Assembly (NCBI GenBank): GCA_026826555.1
Contig: JAKSZT010054577.1
Span: 234,552-298,551, forward strand
Source of the DNA: Tolypeutes matacus
Lineage: Eukaryota; Chordata; Mammalia; Cingulata; Chlamyphoridae
DNA length: 64,000 nucleotides
Direction: 5' to 3'
Below are positions 52,200-64,000 of the stretch, piece after piece. A program made the translations under genes and the position numbers. How positions within the stretch are numbered: position 1 is the first letter of the stretch; the number at the start of each line of letters is the position of its first letter. Under the pieces are notes generated by a model. It worked only from the letters and a program-made list of their open reading frames with translations, searched no databases and had not been told where the DNA came from.

Positions 52200-52470
52200 A
52201 TTTCTTTTTTTTTTATTTCATGTTGAGAAAGTTTCCTTTTATTCCTAGTTTTCTGAGTTTTTTTTTTTTTTTTTTTTTTTTAAAAATAAATTCTACTGAT
52301 ACATATTAATAAAGCATACCACTCATCCAAAATATATAATCAATGGTGTTTGGTATAATCACATAGTTGTGCATTTATCACTTCAATCATTATTATAGCA
52401 TTTTCATTATTTCAATAATAGTAATAATAATAATAAACAAAAAAAAGACAAACAAACAAGAAAATTCTTC
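52200..52470 (-). mobile_element. L1 3' UTR fragment (xenarthran type), antisense
   Basis: A 24-T run (about 52258-52281) starts it. 'gtataatcacatagttgtgc' and 'atcacttcaatcattattat' match the L1 3' region also seen at 57950-58580. Confidence 0.7.
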
Positions 52471-53515
52471 ACCTTACCCAATTTCTTTTGATCTTTTCAC
52501 TCTAGCATTAGCTTTCCTATGGTCATAAGATGGCCACAGCAGATCCAGCATCATAATGTGACACAATATCCACAGGCCAAAAAGGGCCAGATTTTTCTTG
52601 CATCTGTTTTTTCGTTAAATTTTATTATGCAAAATTTTCAAATATACAGCAAAGTCAAAAGAATTTTATGGTGCACATCCATATATCCATCACATACATT
52701 ATACCATGAACATTTTACTCTACTTGCTTTATCACACATCTATTTATCCACCTCTCTCTACCATCATCCATCTGACTTTTTATATAAAAAAGTAAATTGC
52801 ATATACCAGTACACTTTGCTTAATTACTTCAGCACTTGTATCTATTATTAAGAGCATGAAATCCTTTCCTAGAAGCAATCCAGTGGAAATCATTTAATTT
52901 CTCATTGCCATAAATGAGGAAAGAACCTCCTTGATTGGCTTGGGGTTAGAATGAATGGCCAGGCAGAGGAGGTGGCATGCCTAAACAACAGTGAGGTCCT
53001 GTTATATCAGGAGGGAAGAAGGAGAAGTGGTATGGATGCAAGAAGGGTTCTACGTTTGGGTGTAGAGAAATGAGAGAGTTGCTGTATTATGGTTCTTTTT
53101 ATTTCTGCAAAGTTTGATGCAAGGCCATCTTCCAGGATCCCAGAGGAACATCTTGTTTGAGGTCTAAAGCGAGAGAGAGGATAAGGAATAAAAGAGTTAT
53201 TATGGAGAGTGAGATATTGAGATTAGGCAGAAATTGGTAAGTAAAATTTTCAGGCAGTAATGACTGCTGTTTGAGGTTGGAAACCGCTAATGCTTTCCCA
53301 TGTTCTTGCTTCACTTAGGTCGCAAGATGTTTTGCTTTTACTGTCCTTCTTCCACACTCTGCCCCATTTTTTCCCCATGAGCCTTAGAAATTTCTGCATT
53401 TTAAGAGGTTCCCTCTTAGGTATCGATGGAAATGAAATTAGGAAGAAAACTCAAAACAAAATCGTTCTTAGGATGTTAAACATAAAAGGGTAGTCCATAA
53501 GTCATTAATGACTTG
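52471..53515. other. Intergenic, with an old L1 3' end
   Basis: 52610-52860 ('atatacagcaaagtcaaaag', 'atccatatatccatcacata', 'tctatttatccacc') looks like the antisense 3' end of an old L1. The rest, with ORFs of about 70 codons, is unassigned. Confidence 0.45.
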
Positions 53516-53519
53516 TAAT

Positions 53520-54090
53520 ACTGAACTGGAAAAAATCATATTGGTAGACGCGAAAAAGGCATTTGTTAATTTTCAACATTCATTTTTGCTTTTTAAAGAG
53601 AAAGCATAGTTAAGGATAAATAGAAGGATATTTCTTTAATGTGACTTTATGCATTTATAACAACCAATATCATGTTTAAAGATGAAACACTATAACCAGT
53701 TCCATTAACAGAAAGGCAATTTTGTTTGCTATCACCAGTATTATTTAATATTGTTTGGGAATACTAGCCAATACAATTTGACAAGAAAAAAGAGAGAGGC
53801 AGTAAAACTCTGAAATGACATACCCACAATGCCATAAATTATATATAACGTGATAAACCACTGGCTCCTTTTATCTTCCCAGACCCAGTTCTCATAACAT
53901 TAATTCACAATAATACAACCCCAGGTTAAATAAAATGTAAATATTTTATCACTCTTACAGCGTGATGGTGTTATTTTTGCTATATAACTATTAGAATATA
54001 AAGCAAAGCGATCATTGTTTTCAGATGGTATGATTATATACCCTGAACACATGAGATAATTGCCTGAAGAACTATTTAAAAGTAGGAACT
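53520..54090 (+). mobile_element. Decayed L1 ORF2 reverse-transcriptase segment
   Basis: 'aaaaggcatttgttaatttt', 'ccaatatcatgtttaaagat', 'tattgtttgggaatactagc' and 'cagatggtatgattatatac' follow the order of the L1 reverse-transcriptase region on the plus strand. About 150 bases (near 53835-53990) look inserted. Frames are closed. Confidence 0.75.
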
Positions 54091-54460
54091 TGCATTTCTG
54101 GTAAAAGTAGACTACACTATACAGATAAAGAATGATGGAGAAACAAAAGCTCTTTTCTGACTAAAGAACAAAAGAGAGTTTATTACCAGCAGACCTTCAT
54201 TAAGGTAAATTCTAAAGATTATACATTGGTTCTAACTAAAGACTTCTTGTGTTGCTGGACATGAGATCTCCAACTAAGGAAGTGCCACATGAGACTGTTA
54301 TGGCATAGGCCTTTGAAGACATGTTTCTGGCACCATACATTGGCAAAAGTTCTTGAGTTCTCTTTAAAAGCCCTGAAGTCATGACATGTATCTAGTTGTA
54401 GTTTCTTCTAGCTGCCATTTCACACAACAGGGTTAATTCTCTCAGATTTCAGCTAGTTTT
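54091..54460. other. Intergenic, no gene seen
   Basis: Nothing could be assigned. A SINE with a (TTTTG)n end follows. Confidence 0.4.
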
Positions 54461-54556
54461 TGTTTTGTTTTGTTTTGTTTAGGAGGTACCAGGGATTGAA
54501 CCTGGGGCGTGGTACTTGGGAAGCAGGCACTCAACCATGGAGCTACCCTCTCCCTG
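54461..54556 (-). mobile_element. Monomeric DAS-type SINE
   Basis: A (TTTTG)n end is followed by one reversed tRNA-like head ('ggtaccagggattgaacctg' to 'actcaaccatggagctacc'). It is close to the second monomer of the dimer at 17640-17868. Confidence 0.85.
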
Positions 54557-55948
54557 CAGGTATTTTTAATGTTCTTCATAATCACTAAGCACTTCCAGCA
54601 ATTCCTAATTCCCCTGATTATTTTTACCTTTATTTCTTCAACTATTTCCTTGAAGTTCATGAAGCCACTGAATAAATTTCATTTTTAAAATCCAAGATTG
54701 TATAACATTGGCACCTTTAGAGGTACTTCAGTAGTATTATTTGAAAACTTTGTATCAGCCACTGCAGGTCAAAACTGTTCACCAAGATATGGAATATTGT
54801 TGGAAAAAGAGACCAGATAAAGTAAACAGATTGACAAGGGTCAAGAACTAAGGAAAGTACATTATGGTACTTTGTCAGCATTTGTTGAGACCATATAAAA
54901 GTGATCACTGTGCTGGACTTACCAACCAATCATGAGAAAAATACCTAGCTACACTGGGAAGTACTGGAATGGATTTCTCTGTGTGTGCATGATATATATC
55001 TATACATAGATATATATCATGTACATATGCATATACTATATATCATCGGCATATATATATATATTCAAACATACACATACATAATATATTTGATATATAT
55101 TTATATTATAGATAGCAATTTTTCATATAGTTAGGTATCTTAAATATGAAAATATCTCTGAGACAAATGTTCATACTAAACAAGGCATGCATGTGCCTAG
55201 TTTGGGTATTGGCAATCAAGACTATCTCCAAAGCATGGAGGCACTGACCGCAGGTGTGCTCAGCAGTGTGTCCTGATGACCATGGCCTCAGATGGCTGAA
55301 ACAAACTCCGCCTGCACTGGCGAGATGATGCCTTTCTTTTGGTGGTCAGCATTCCCATTCATACCATGCATTTATTAAGGAAAGCTTCCACCTCTATGGA
55401 TAATCCAGGTCCCTGATTTCTGACCACACCTTCAAGTCTATGTCACAGTTTTAGAAGATATGGTTCAATGTCCTCTTTTCTATTCCATTGGGAGTTCTGT
55501 TTGGTGAGGGGAAGCGTATGTCAGACATTCGTTGACTGCTTCTTAGCATCCCCTTCTCTTTTCCCATTTGGAGTCCCTGGTTTCCAGGTGTGGAGCACAT
55601 GACCTAAACTAAGTTAATAAATAGATTCTATCTCATTGGCTGGAAGATGGCTCAGCGTTAGGCATATGATCTTAAGCTGGTCCCATCAGGGCTTTTGTTA
55701 GAAATGTTAGAACAAAGACATTCCCTCTTGCTAATAATACATGTAGCCCCAGTAGCCATTGACAGTCTTCTTGAAACTATGAGAGACATGAGTCTTAAGA
55801 TGAAACCCAAGAAGACAGAGCAGAGTGATAGAAATTCAGTCCTTGGTTACATAATTGAGCTTGCGCAAAATCTGATACCTAGAGCTGCTGTGGGTTTTTC
55901 AGCTTTATTGTTTAAGCCACTTTGAATTGGGTTTTCTGTTAATTGTAA
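54557..55948. other. Intergenic with AT-dinucleotide clusters
   Basis: 54985-55115 is dense in (TA)n and (CATA)n words. ORFs at 54717-54929 (-) and 55695-55925 (+) have no recognisable domain. No gene is seen. Confidence 0.45.
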
Positions 55949-55960
55949 CTGAAATAATTT

Positions 55961-56364
55961 TTTTTTTTTTTTTTTTTTTTAAGATTTATTTATTCCACCC
56001 CCCTGTTGTTTCGCGCTCACGGTCTGCTCTCTGTGTCCATTCGCTGTGTGTTCTTCTGTGTCTGCTGTCTTCTCTTTAGGCAGCACCGGGAACTGATCCT
56101 GGGACTTTCCCAGAGTTGGAGAGAGGCGCTCAATTTCTTGAACCACCTCAGCTCCCTGGTCTGCTGCGTCTCTTATTGTCTCTCCTCTGTGTCTCTTTTT
56201 GTTGTGTCATCTTGCTGCTCCAGCTCTCTGCTCGCGCCAGCACTCCAGCATGGGCCAGCACTCTGCTTGGGCCAGTTTGCCTTCACCAGGAAGCCCCGGG
56301 AATTGAACCCTGGACCTCCTTTATGATAGATGGGAACCCAATCGCTTAAGCTACATCTGCTTCC
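55961..56364 (-). mobile_element. Long composite DAS-type SINE, antisense
   Basis: A T-run and 'aagatttatttattcc' begin the element, and the two reversed heads surround GC-rich subunits ('cagcatgggccagcactctg'), as in 46241-46678. An 11-bp duplication ctgaaataatt at 55949-55959 and 56365-56375 flanks it. Confidence 0.9.
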
Positions 56365-56375
56365 CTGAAATAATT

Positions 56376-57949
56376 CTAATACAGAGAATAGTAACTGATT
56401 TAATTTCCTGTGTATGTGATATATATACACAGGAAATAAATAATTCTTTTATATAAAGTGATATAAAATTATTATAGAAATTATGAGTCACACAAACTGA
56501 GACAGAATAGTATAATGAACCTCCACATAGACTTCAACAATTATCACCATTTTGCTAATCTTATTTCATTTGTCCCCTCCACTGTTTTTTTTTTTTTTTG
56601 TTTGTTTGTTTCTTTTTTCCCCTTTTGTTTGTTTTGGGATGGGGATGGTTATTTTTGTGCTGGAGTATTTTAAATTAAAGCAAATCTCAGACATTGTAGC
56701 ATTGACCTATAAATAGTTCAGTTTGTAGAAGATAAACAGCTCTTGGGAATCTCTGTACTAAACCATCTTTGAGAAAGAGTTCTCACTCAGTAGAGGTCCT
56801 CTCTCCGAAAGGAAGTAAGGTCAATTGAGAACATGGGAACTGGACACTGCCTTTCCTTCCCCTGGAGGCCAAGACAACTTTTCTGTATAACTTTGTAAAA
56901 GGACCCCCTTGGCCTCCTCCCTGGGGTTTTCATTTATGGGAACACCAGGCCCCCTCCTAAGAGGGAGGTCCAGAAGGGATGCTAGATGCCTTTAATGATC
57001 ACCAGAGCAGCTTATTAATAACTCGAACTACATGATTGACTGCTGCACTTTTAATGAGCTCCAGAGGGATTCACTCAGTAAGACTTCAGTGGCAACAGTT
57101 AATTGTTGGTTTCCTGGAAGCCACTAAAGAACAACAAAAATAATTGCCTCCCCGTGTCCTTGGGGATAGTTTCTCATTTATCTACTTGAACTGGCTTTGA
57201 AAAAAGTTTTCTGGAAATAATGTGCAAATGAACTTTAAAAACATTAAACATTCATTAAAATTCATCTTTCCGCTTAGCATTCCAGCTTGAGCACATTTCT
57301 TTTTAATTAGCATTTTACCATCACATTTCAATAAACGCTGTGAGAAGAAATGACCTGGAAATTTAATATCCCTTTTCTACTTGCTTCCTCATAAAGTGGA
57401 ATTTCTTCTCCTTTTCCTTGGCTGGTATCTGTTCCTTCCCTTAATTCTTTCTCTGGAGTTATTCTAAAGTAATTGCTCTGTATTTTAACACCCGGTGCAC
57501 TGACAGTCAAGAAGTGTGGTGCAAAGTGCTTTGAAAGATCCTTTCATGGCCAATTAATACTTGCCATACTTTGTCATTTACAAAAGCCTACTGGGCCAAC
57601 CTAGTGTTCTTTGCAACCGAGATTCCTGATGTCAGAAGCTAATGGTCAGCAGCTTCTGCAATAACCAGACCGACACTTAAACTAACCTGCTACTAAAAAC
57701 GGGTTCTGTCCTTATCACTGCCTGAGGATATTTGCTCCCTAAAACTTTGTGAAAGATATGTATTCTCTATGTTCATTCATTCATCCAATAGCAGATAAAT
57801 ATTTACTGAGCACTTCCTAAGTGCTAGGCATTGTTTTAGGTGGTGGGATTTTATGTTCATAAACATTATTGGTTTTGTTTTTTGCTTATAAGGATTGTTG
57901 GATTTAAGGTAAAGAGGGCATTTTCTAGACTTTTTTTTTTTTTAATTGT
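56376..57949. other. Single-copy-looking intergenic stretch, possible regulatory DNA
   Basis: 56750-57600 contains no repeat I recognise and is rich in homeodomain-type TTAAT/AATTA words ('ctttaatgatcaccagagca', 'aacagttaattgttggtttc'). A MIR/L2-like motif appears at 57790-57845. The ORF at 57328-57510 (-) is unsupported. A conserved non-coding element is possible but not shown. Confidence 0.35.
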
Positions 57950-58925
57950 TTAAAGAAACAATTGTATAATATTTTTATTATTTTTATTTTGGTTGTCTGA
58001 TTGGCTTTCAAGGGTCATTTCTCTACTCTGCCCTATCTTCATCTTTAACTTATAAAACAAACATGCATAATATCATACAGGGCTCTCATACATCACCCCA
58101 CCACAAATACCTTGCATTGTTGTGAAACATTTGTAACAAATTATGTAAGAGCATCATCAAAGTATTACTACTAACTATAATCCATATCTTACATTTAGTG
58201 TATTTTCCCCCCAACCCACCCTATTATTATTTTTTGTTCATAAAACCATACAATTTATCTAAAGTGTACAATTCTAGGCATTTTGTATAATCACTGAGTT
58301 GTGCATTCATCAATTCAATCAATATTTGAGCATTTTCATTACTTAAAAAAAAAAAAAATCAACAACAAAAAAACAAACCACTATCACACCCATATGTTAG
58401 CACTACTAATTACAAATCCTGTGATGTGCTTTCGCCATTTCTCTTCTTTGCCAAACATTTCCAAAGAACTCTTTTTTTTTTTTATACCAATTCTGCACTT
58501 ATTAAACTTCAGCTTTCCATTCTCTAACCACATTCTTTTCTCTGGTGACTTATATTCTAGTGATTAACTCCATGATTTTGCTCATTATATTCAGTTCATT
58601 ATAGTGCAGTCATACAATATTTGTCCTTTGTGCCTGGCTTGCTTCACTCAACATAATGTCCTCTAGGTTCATCCATGTTGTCATATGCTTCATGACTTCA
58701 TTTCTTCTTAGAGCTGAATAATATTCCATAGTGTGTCTATACCACAGTTTGTTTATCCATCGGTCAGTTGATGGACACCTGGGTTATTTCCATCTTTTGG
58801 CAATTGTGAATAATGTCACTATGAACATCAGTGTGCAGATGTCTGTGTCACGGCTCTAGGCTTTTCTGGGTATATACCTAGTAGCCTTATTGCTGGGTCA
58901 CATGGAAGATCTATATCTAATTTCC
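57950..58925 (-). mobile_element. L1 ORF2 end plus 3' UTR, antisense
   Basis: 57950-58580 is the 3' UTR type shared with 52200-52470 ('gtgtacaattctaggcattt', 'cactgagttgtgcattcatc'). 58580-58925 ('ggttcatccatgttgtcata', 'gaataatattccatagtgtg', 'gtttatccatcggtcagttg') is the antisense of the end of L1 ORF2. The copy is 5'-truncated and decayed. Confidence 0.85.
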
Positions 58926-58984
58926 TTAGGCAATTCCTATAATAAACCTCTTAATATATAACTTGTTGATTCTGTTTCTCTGGA

Positions 58985-59394
58985 GAACCCTGTCTAACAC
59001 ACTTAGGTTCTCCTCCTTGATTCCATTTCCTCTCTTTCCAGAGACAACTACTATCATGAATTTTATATGTATCGAGTCTGTATTATACTTTTACCACATA
59101 TATATATGCATCCTTAAAGAGTATTATTTTGTGCATATCATTTAAAATTTTTACATAAATGGTGTCATAATATAACTACTATATGCAACTTGTTTTTTAT
59201 TGTTGTTCTTTCAAACTTACTCATATTGATAACTACAAACCAACTCACTTACTGTAATTGATAGTACAATTAGAATATATTACAATTTATCCATTCCCAT
59301 ATCCATTTTAGTTATTTCTGATTTTTTAAAAAACAATGCTGCAATGATTTTTATACAGATGTCCCCATGCAAATGGGGTTGAGTATAATTTCTC
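58985..59394 (-). mobile_element. Older L1 3' end, antisense
   Basis: 'agagacaactactatcatga', 'taaatggtgtcataatataa' and 'tatccattcccatatccatt' match old L1 (L1M-type) 3' regions read in antisense. Confidence 0.65.
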
Positions 59395-59580
59395 TTCTAT
59401 TAAAGAGCTCAGTGACTTTGGGGAAGTTACTAAAATTCCCTGAATTTTGGGTTCCTTATTTATAAAATGGGAATAATCACACATATCTCATTCAGTTGTT
59501 ATGGTAGGTGAGATAATGTATATGAAGCACTTAGTACTATGGCTGGTGCACTGTAAACACTCAATTTATGATAACTATAT
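59395..59580 (+). mobile_element. MIR-family SINE
   Basis: 'cagtgactttggggaagtta', 'ccttatttataaaatgggaa' and 'ctggtgcactgtaaacactc' appear in sense MIR order. Confidence 0.82.
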
Positions 59581-59651
59581 TACTTCAGTCACAACCTGGG
59601 TCAACTTCCTCTTGTACTCTGGTGATGCTAATCTCTATCTTCAGTTCTACA

Positions 59652-60166
59652 TGTTTGGGGGATTAAATCATGTCTCCCACAAAAGACATGTTCAAGTCTT
59701 AATCTGCATTCTTGTGGGTGTGAACCCATTTGGAAATAGGACCTCTGAAGATGTTATTATTAGTTAAGGGGTGGACTCAATTGTGAATAGGATGTTTGAA
59801 GATCCTATTTAGATGAAGCTAAATTGAATCAGGGTGGGTGTTAATCCATATGACTGGATAAAGAGAGGAAGTTCAAATGCAGTCAGTCAGGAAAAGCCAG
59901 AATTAAAAAGCAAACAAAAAAGACTAAAAGAAAAAAAAATAATAAAAAAGAATAACAGGGGAAAAAAAAAAGCCAGGAAGGAAAGAGACATTGTCATGTG
60001 ATGGAGAACTGCCATTACCAGAAGGCCATCAATGGGAAAAAGCATGAACTTGTCGACATCTTGATTTTGGACTTGTAGCATTCAAAACCATGAAACAATT
60101 AATGCATGTTGTTTAAGCCAACCCATTATGTGGTATTTACCATGCCAGCTCTGGCAAACTAAGACA
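59652..60166 (+). mobile_element. MaLR-type solo LTR
   Basis: It starts 'tgtttgggggattaaatcat', includes 'gtgtgaacccatttggaaat' and 'ttgattttggacttgtagca', and ends 'gctctggcaaactaagaca'. An A-rich stretch at 59905-59970 lies inside. It is closely parallel in layout to 10950-11418. Confidence 0.82.
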
Positions 60167-60419
60167 ACATCCAAACCTCTAACTTTCCACTGGATATCTC
60201 TGCTATTTGTCCTTCAATGTGTCTAAAACTGAACTCACTATCTCCTTCCCCTCCCCAGGCTATGCCTGTTTCCCCTTCTGCATTTACTCTGTGGTTAATG
60301 GCACAATACATCAGAGTGGCAACCTCTCTCTCTCTTAATTTCCTCCCATAGGAACCTCCTTCCAAAGAATTCACTTTAATTGCCAAGGTAGCTGATACAC
60401 TTAGGGGATTGAAAGTATA

Positions 60420-61050
60420 ATAGCTAAAATAAAAGCTTAAATAGTAAAGCTGAATAACAAAAAGGATACAGCCAAATAAGGAATTAGTAAGCTGAAAGAT
60501 CAGGAGAGAAACTTATCTAGAGTTCATTAGGAAAGGAAAACACTTAAATAATAGTGCCAGAAGGAGAGAAAAAGTAAAAGTAAATGATTAATGAAGAGAA
60601 AAATATCTGAAGAAAAAGTGACTAAGACTGTCCCATAATTAAAGACATAAGAACTCATGAAAGAGTTCCTAGGATAGGTAAGAAAACAGGCTAGATAAGG
60701 AAAAACCAGGACACCTAGACACATTAGAGTGAATTTAAGAAGATCAAAGAAAAAATTGTAAGCTATCAGATCATTAACAAAATTGGCACCAATGATGTAG
60801 AAAGATAATGGAGTGATACTTAGAAATTGTCAAAGAAAAGATCTTGAAACTTCAAATGCAGCTAAACTGTCATTTAAATATGGGGGTGAAATAATATGCT
60901 CTCAAGCATCAATGACCCCAGAGATATTAACACATGTATCCTTTGTGAAAACATTCTTGTAGGAAGTGGTCTAGCAAGAATAAAAGTAAATAAAGGGGTG
61001 CTATAAGATATATGAAAATTAAGGGTAAGAAGATGCATTAGTAAAGGTTT
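60420..61050 (+). mobile_element. Old L1/HAL1 ORF1 3' region remnant
   Basis: 'gcagctaaactgtcatttaa' with 'atgggggtgaaataatatgc' is the diagnostic inter-ORF/ORF1 end of old L1 and HAL1 elements on the plus strand. No long frame is open. Related ORF2-like text continues at 62045-62345, so this may be one element cut by later insertions. Confidence 0.65.
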
Positions 61051-61420
61051 ATATTGTCTAATAAAGCAAGGAGAACACCAAAAACAACACAAACAAAACA
61101 GTATAGCTCTCCTTGCCTAAAGGAGCCCACACCAAATCTTGGCGTGTACTTCTGTCTTCCTCTCTCATTTCTCAGCAAGCTCTGCTCTTTCTCACACTTC
61201 CAAAATAAATTTTTTTTTACTGGTCTAACTAAAAACAAAACAAAACAGAAAAAACAGTATATCCATAACAACTGCAAAATAAATTATAGTTATAGACCAT
61301 CAATGAGGAGGAGAGAGGCAAGATAAAAAAAGATATAAAAGTATGCAAATATGATTTTCTTATTTGGAAGAAAGATATAGATATTGAAAAGTGTAAGGAA
61401 TTGGTAAGAAAAATAAAAGT

Positions 61421-61787
61421 GGGAAGCAGATGTGGCTCAAGCGATTGGGTTCCCTCCTACCACATGGGGGGTCCTGGGTTTGGTTCCCATTGCCTCCTAA
61501 AGAAGGCGAGCAAGACAGTAAGCTGATGCAACAGGCTGGCATGGCGAGCTGACGCAACTAGATGATGCAATAAGAGACGCAAGGAGGAAAACATAATGGG
61601 AGACACAACAGTGCAGGGAGTGGAGGTGGCTCAAGCGATTAGGCACCTCCTTCCCACATGGGAGTCCTGGGTTGGGTTCCCATGCCTCCTAAAAGAACGA
61701 GGAGCACACAACGAACAGAAATAGCAAGTGCAAACAACAAGGGGGTGGGGAGAAATAAATAAATAAAAATAAATCTTAAAAAAAACA
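61421..61787 (+). mobile_element. DAS-type SINE, two tRNA-like heads
   Basis: The heads 'gatgtggctcaagcgattgg' and 'gaggtggctcaagcgattag' are joined by 'gagacgcaaggaggaaaac' and 'gagacacaa' and end in (aaat)n plus A-rich tail. The layout matches 6912-7287 and 49990-50360. Confidence 0.9.
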
Positions 61788-61839
61788 CACAAAAAAACTA
61801 TGTACTGTGGGAGAAGCATAGAGAGATTGAGAGCTGAGG

Positions 61840-62345
61840 AATTATCTTGTTTGTTTCTTTGTTTTTTTGTTTATTATTATTAATATTGAAATAATAAAAA
61901 TGCTCTAATAACAATTGAAATGATGAATGCACAACTATGTGATTATAGCAAATTCCACTGATTGTACCTGATTGTACATCTTGGAAGAATAGTATGCTTT
62001 ATTAATATGTATCAATAAAATTGATTTAAAAAAAAATGTTAGGGTCTCATTAGATGAATAAAAAATTAAAAGTATTATATTTAACGTAACATAAAAAGAT
62101 CCATCCATTGAAAGCAGAAAAGGAGAAAAATTAAAGTGAAATAAAAACTTAAAAAGACAGATGTAGGAATAAGTCCAAAAAAGACAGTAATTACAGTAAA
62201 TATAAGTGGGTTAAACTCCCTGATAAAAAGACAAAAGCTCTCAGCCTAATAATTTTTTAAAAAAATAAGACACATTTATGAGGATACAGAACACTGAAAA
62301 TAAAAGGTTGGGGACAAATTCAATATTAGTCAAAATAGAATTCAG
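61840..62345 (+). mobile_element. L1 3' UTR piece followed by old L1 ORF2-like piece
   Basis: 61880-62030 repeats the L1 3' UTR words of 9330-9870 ('gaaatgatgaatgcacaact'). 62045-62345 ('taagtgggttaaactccctg', 'aaaagacaaaagctctcagc') corresponds to the 5' part of L1 ORF2. Both are in sense and broken. Confidence 0.6.
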
Positions 62346-62429
62346 GCCAACCCAAATCAAGATGGCAGAGAGATAAGCTTCAGGGCTCTGTCCTCCCATA
62401 GATGTCTTATTTTTTATTTCATTTTTAAA

Positions 62430-62645
62430 TTTTTTTTTAGGTACCAAGGCCAAAGATTGAACCCCAGACCTCATGTGTGGGAAACTGGTGCTCAACCACT
62501 GAGCCACATTGGCTCCCTGAATTGTTTTTTTTTCATTTGTTTGCTTGTTGTTTTTTTGCTTTGTGTTTAGGAGGCACTGGGGACGAAACCTGGGACCTCC
62601 CATGTGGACAGCAGGCACTCATCTGCTCGAGCCACATCTACTCCT
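62430..62645 (-). mobile_element. Dimeric DAS-type SINE inside an L1
   Basis: Two reversed tRNA-like heads ('gattgaaccccagacctcat ... gagccacattggctccc' and 'ggacgaaacctgggacctcc ... cgagccacatctac') flank a T/G-rich linker. It is the same dimer as 3168-3389. It separates 'gtcctcccatagatgtctta' from 'ccacaaaagctttgaacaac' of the surrounding L1 5' region. Confidence 0.88.
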
Positions 62646-63465
62646 TAACCACAAAAGCTTTGAACAACCAACAAGAACTGTCAGAAATATCTTTCTCAAA
62701 GTTCCAGAAAACAGTTAAAGGCTTGCAGAAATAGGGTGAGCTCTGAATGAAGAAAAAGGCTTAAAAGAAGTAGGACATTATGGTGCCCTGGTTGGCTTCT
62801 CCCTATACCCTCACCTGTTTGGAGCAGCACTGAGCCACATTACCAGGGCAGATTACTGGTTCTGGTTCCAGAGGGAGCAGAGTAATCCTTGCACACATAC
62901 TGGGAATATGTATGTCTGACACAATCTGACTGGTGGCAGCCTGAGGGAATGAACCAGACATTTGTCATAGGTTCACTATCCCAGAGCTTGCCCTACATTG
63001 TGGGAGAGGAGTCAAGTTGTGGTTGCCTGGGGCAAGGGATTCTTGGCTGTAGGATATACAGTGCAGTGCCTGGCATCATGAGAAAACTGTTTCCTAGGGA
63101 AGAGGGGGCATCTGTATCAGTGTAAATGGGGAATCCCTAGGGTCACACACACACACATGCTCAAGACAAGACACATGTGCAGAAAGGATTAGGGAGCGCC
63201 CTAAGCTTTAGCCTGGAGTGCTTCTCTAAACTTATCACATGGATAAACCCTGAAGGAGAGCAATCACACATGTTAAAATGCAAAGAATGGGAAAGGTGTG
63301 TTTTTTTCCTTCCTTCTTTTTGTTTCCTTGTATTCAAGGAAAGCTGTGTTATAACATTAGCTACATATAAGTGTGAGGAAGATGCCTCACAGTCTAAATT
63401 CCAGAGATAACACATTAAAATATAAAAATATTCGGGTTTCAACAAAAGATTATAAAACAAAGAAA

Positions 63466-63535
63466 TGAGTGGGTGTAGCTCAGTGGTTGAGCACTTGCTT
63501 TGCATGTAGGTCCTGGGAATTGAACCCCCCAAAAA
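63466..63535 (+). mobile_element. Monomeric DAS-type SINE (tRNA-like unit)
   Basis: A single tRNA-like unit, 'gtgggtgtagctcagtggtt' with B-box-like 'ggaattgaaccccc', is followed by A-rich tail 'aaaaaaaagtaaagaaag'. It is closest to the second monomer of the dimer at 17640-17868. Confidence 0.8.
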
Positions 63536-64000
63536 AAAGTAAAGAAAGAAAAGAAAGAAACAGGAAGTGATGGCTCGGGCAAAAGAGAAGATTAAAGCAT
63601 TAGAAAACAACGATTAGCAGGACAGACCAGAGACTTAAGAGAAAGACTCTTTTTAAAAAATGACCCTAAATATGGTCTAAGACTAAGTGGAAACATGGGC
63701 AAAGGAAATGAGGAAACAAAAGGAAAAGATCAATATGGAGACGGAAATTATGAATAAGAACCAAACTGAGCTGAAGACCACAGTAACAAATTTAAAATCC
63801 CCCCAAAAAATTCCCTAGAGGGGCTCAAGAATAGATTAAAGCTGGCAGAAGAGAGCATCAATGAACTGGAAAATAAGAGTTGAAATCATCCAATGTGAGG
63901 AGAACAAAGGAGAAAGAGTGAAGAAACGTGAACACGGACTCAGAAACCAGTGGGACCCAAACTAGTATATCAATATACACATTGAGGGAGTCCCAGAAGG

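Larger units (their letters stand above)
62350..64000 (+). mobile_element. L1 5' UTR and start of ORF1, cut by the window edge
   Basis: 'aatcaagatggcagagagat' opens an L1 5' UTR-like segment, interrupted by the SINEs at 62430-62645 and 63466-63535. From about 63690 the text is that of an ORF1 coiled-coil region ('gaggggctcaagaatagatt', 'gctggcagaagagagcatca'). Near the end one frame reads YINIHIEGVPE, the start of the ORF1 RNA-recognition domain. In-frame stops (for example in the segment before this motif) show the copy is not intact in what is visible. The remainder lies outside the window. Confidence 0.75.

Noticed and set aside
40114..64000. Olfactory receptor gene (OR2C1) expected next in the human order
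   Set aside because: No intact or broken seven-helix reading frame is visible. In human it lies tens of kb further on, so it is probably outside the window.

Overview
This is mammalian nuclear DNA, most likely from an armadillo (Dasypus, Xenarthra). About a dozen copies of tRNA-derived SINEs of the xenarthran DAS type are present, several with intact target-site duplications. Spliced genes, CpG islands, L1, L2, MIR, MaLR LTRs and hAT DNA-transposon fossils complete a typical mammalian landscape. I see no prokaryotic gene organisation, CRISPR array or functional tRNA/rRNA gene.

Three protein-coding genes can be read, in the order and orientations of the human 16p13.3 zinc-finger cluster. ZNF263 (+, coding 14636-20620, six coding exons, 680 aa) is a SCAN-KRAB-C2H2 factor with a CpG-island promoter. 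TIGD7 (-, 25387-27048, one coding exon, 553 aa) is a domesticated pogo/Tigger transposase. ZNF75A (+, 33455-40113, six coding exons, 537 aa) is another SCAN-KRAB-C2H2 factor with five fingers. TIGD7 and ZNF75A lie head to head around a CpG island at 31.2-32.2 kb that looks like a shared bidirectional promoter. ZNF263 and TIGD7 converge, and an unexplained orphan CpG island (24.18-24.80 kb) sits between their 3' ends.

Layout: 0-13.4 kb is intergenic, with SINEs, three MaLR LTRs, one other LTR, L1 and L2 pieces, hAT fossils and a broken C2H2 zinc-finger pseudogene on the minus strand (3.5-4.3 kb). 13.4-21.5 kb is ZNF263. 21.5-31 kb holds the orphan island, TIGD7 and L1/L2 remnants. 31-42 kb is the bidirectional promoter and ZNF75A. 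42-64 kb is repeat-rich and apparently gene-poor: DAS SINEs, two abutting LTRs, antisense L1 remnants and, at the right edge, the 5' part of an L1 whose ORF1 runs off the window.

The genes are a transposon-linked set: two SCAN/KRAB zinc-finger regulators and a captured transposase between them. The points most worth a second look are the full SCAN-KRAB-finger form of ZNF75A (human ZNF75A is, as I recall, a 296-aa protein starting inside KRAB), altered KRAB A-box residues in ZNF263, loss of a catalytic Asp in TIGD7, the orphan CpG island, and a local direct repeat bracketing two ZNF75A exons. I found no convincing wholly new biological system.
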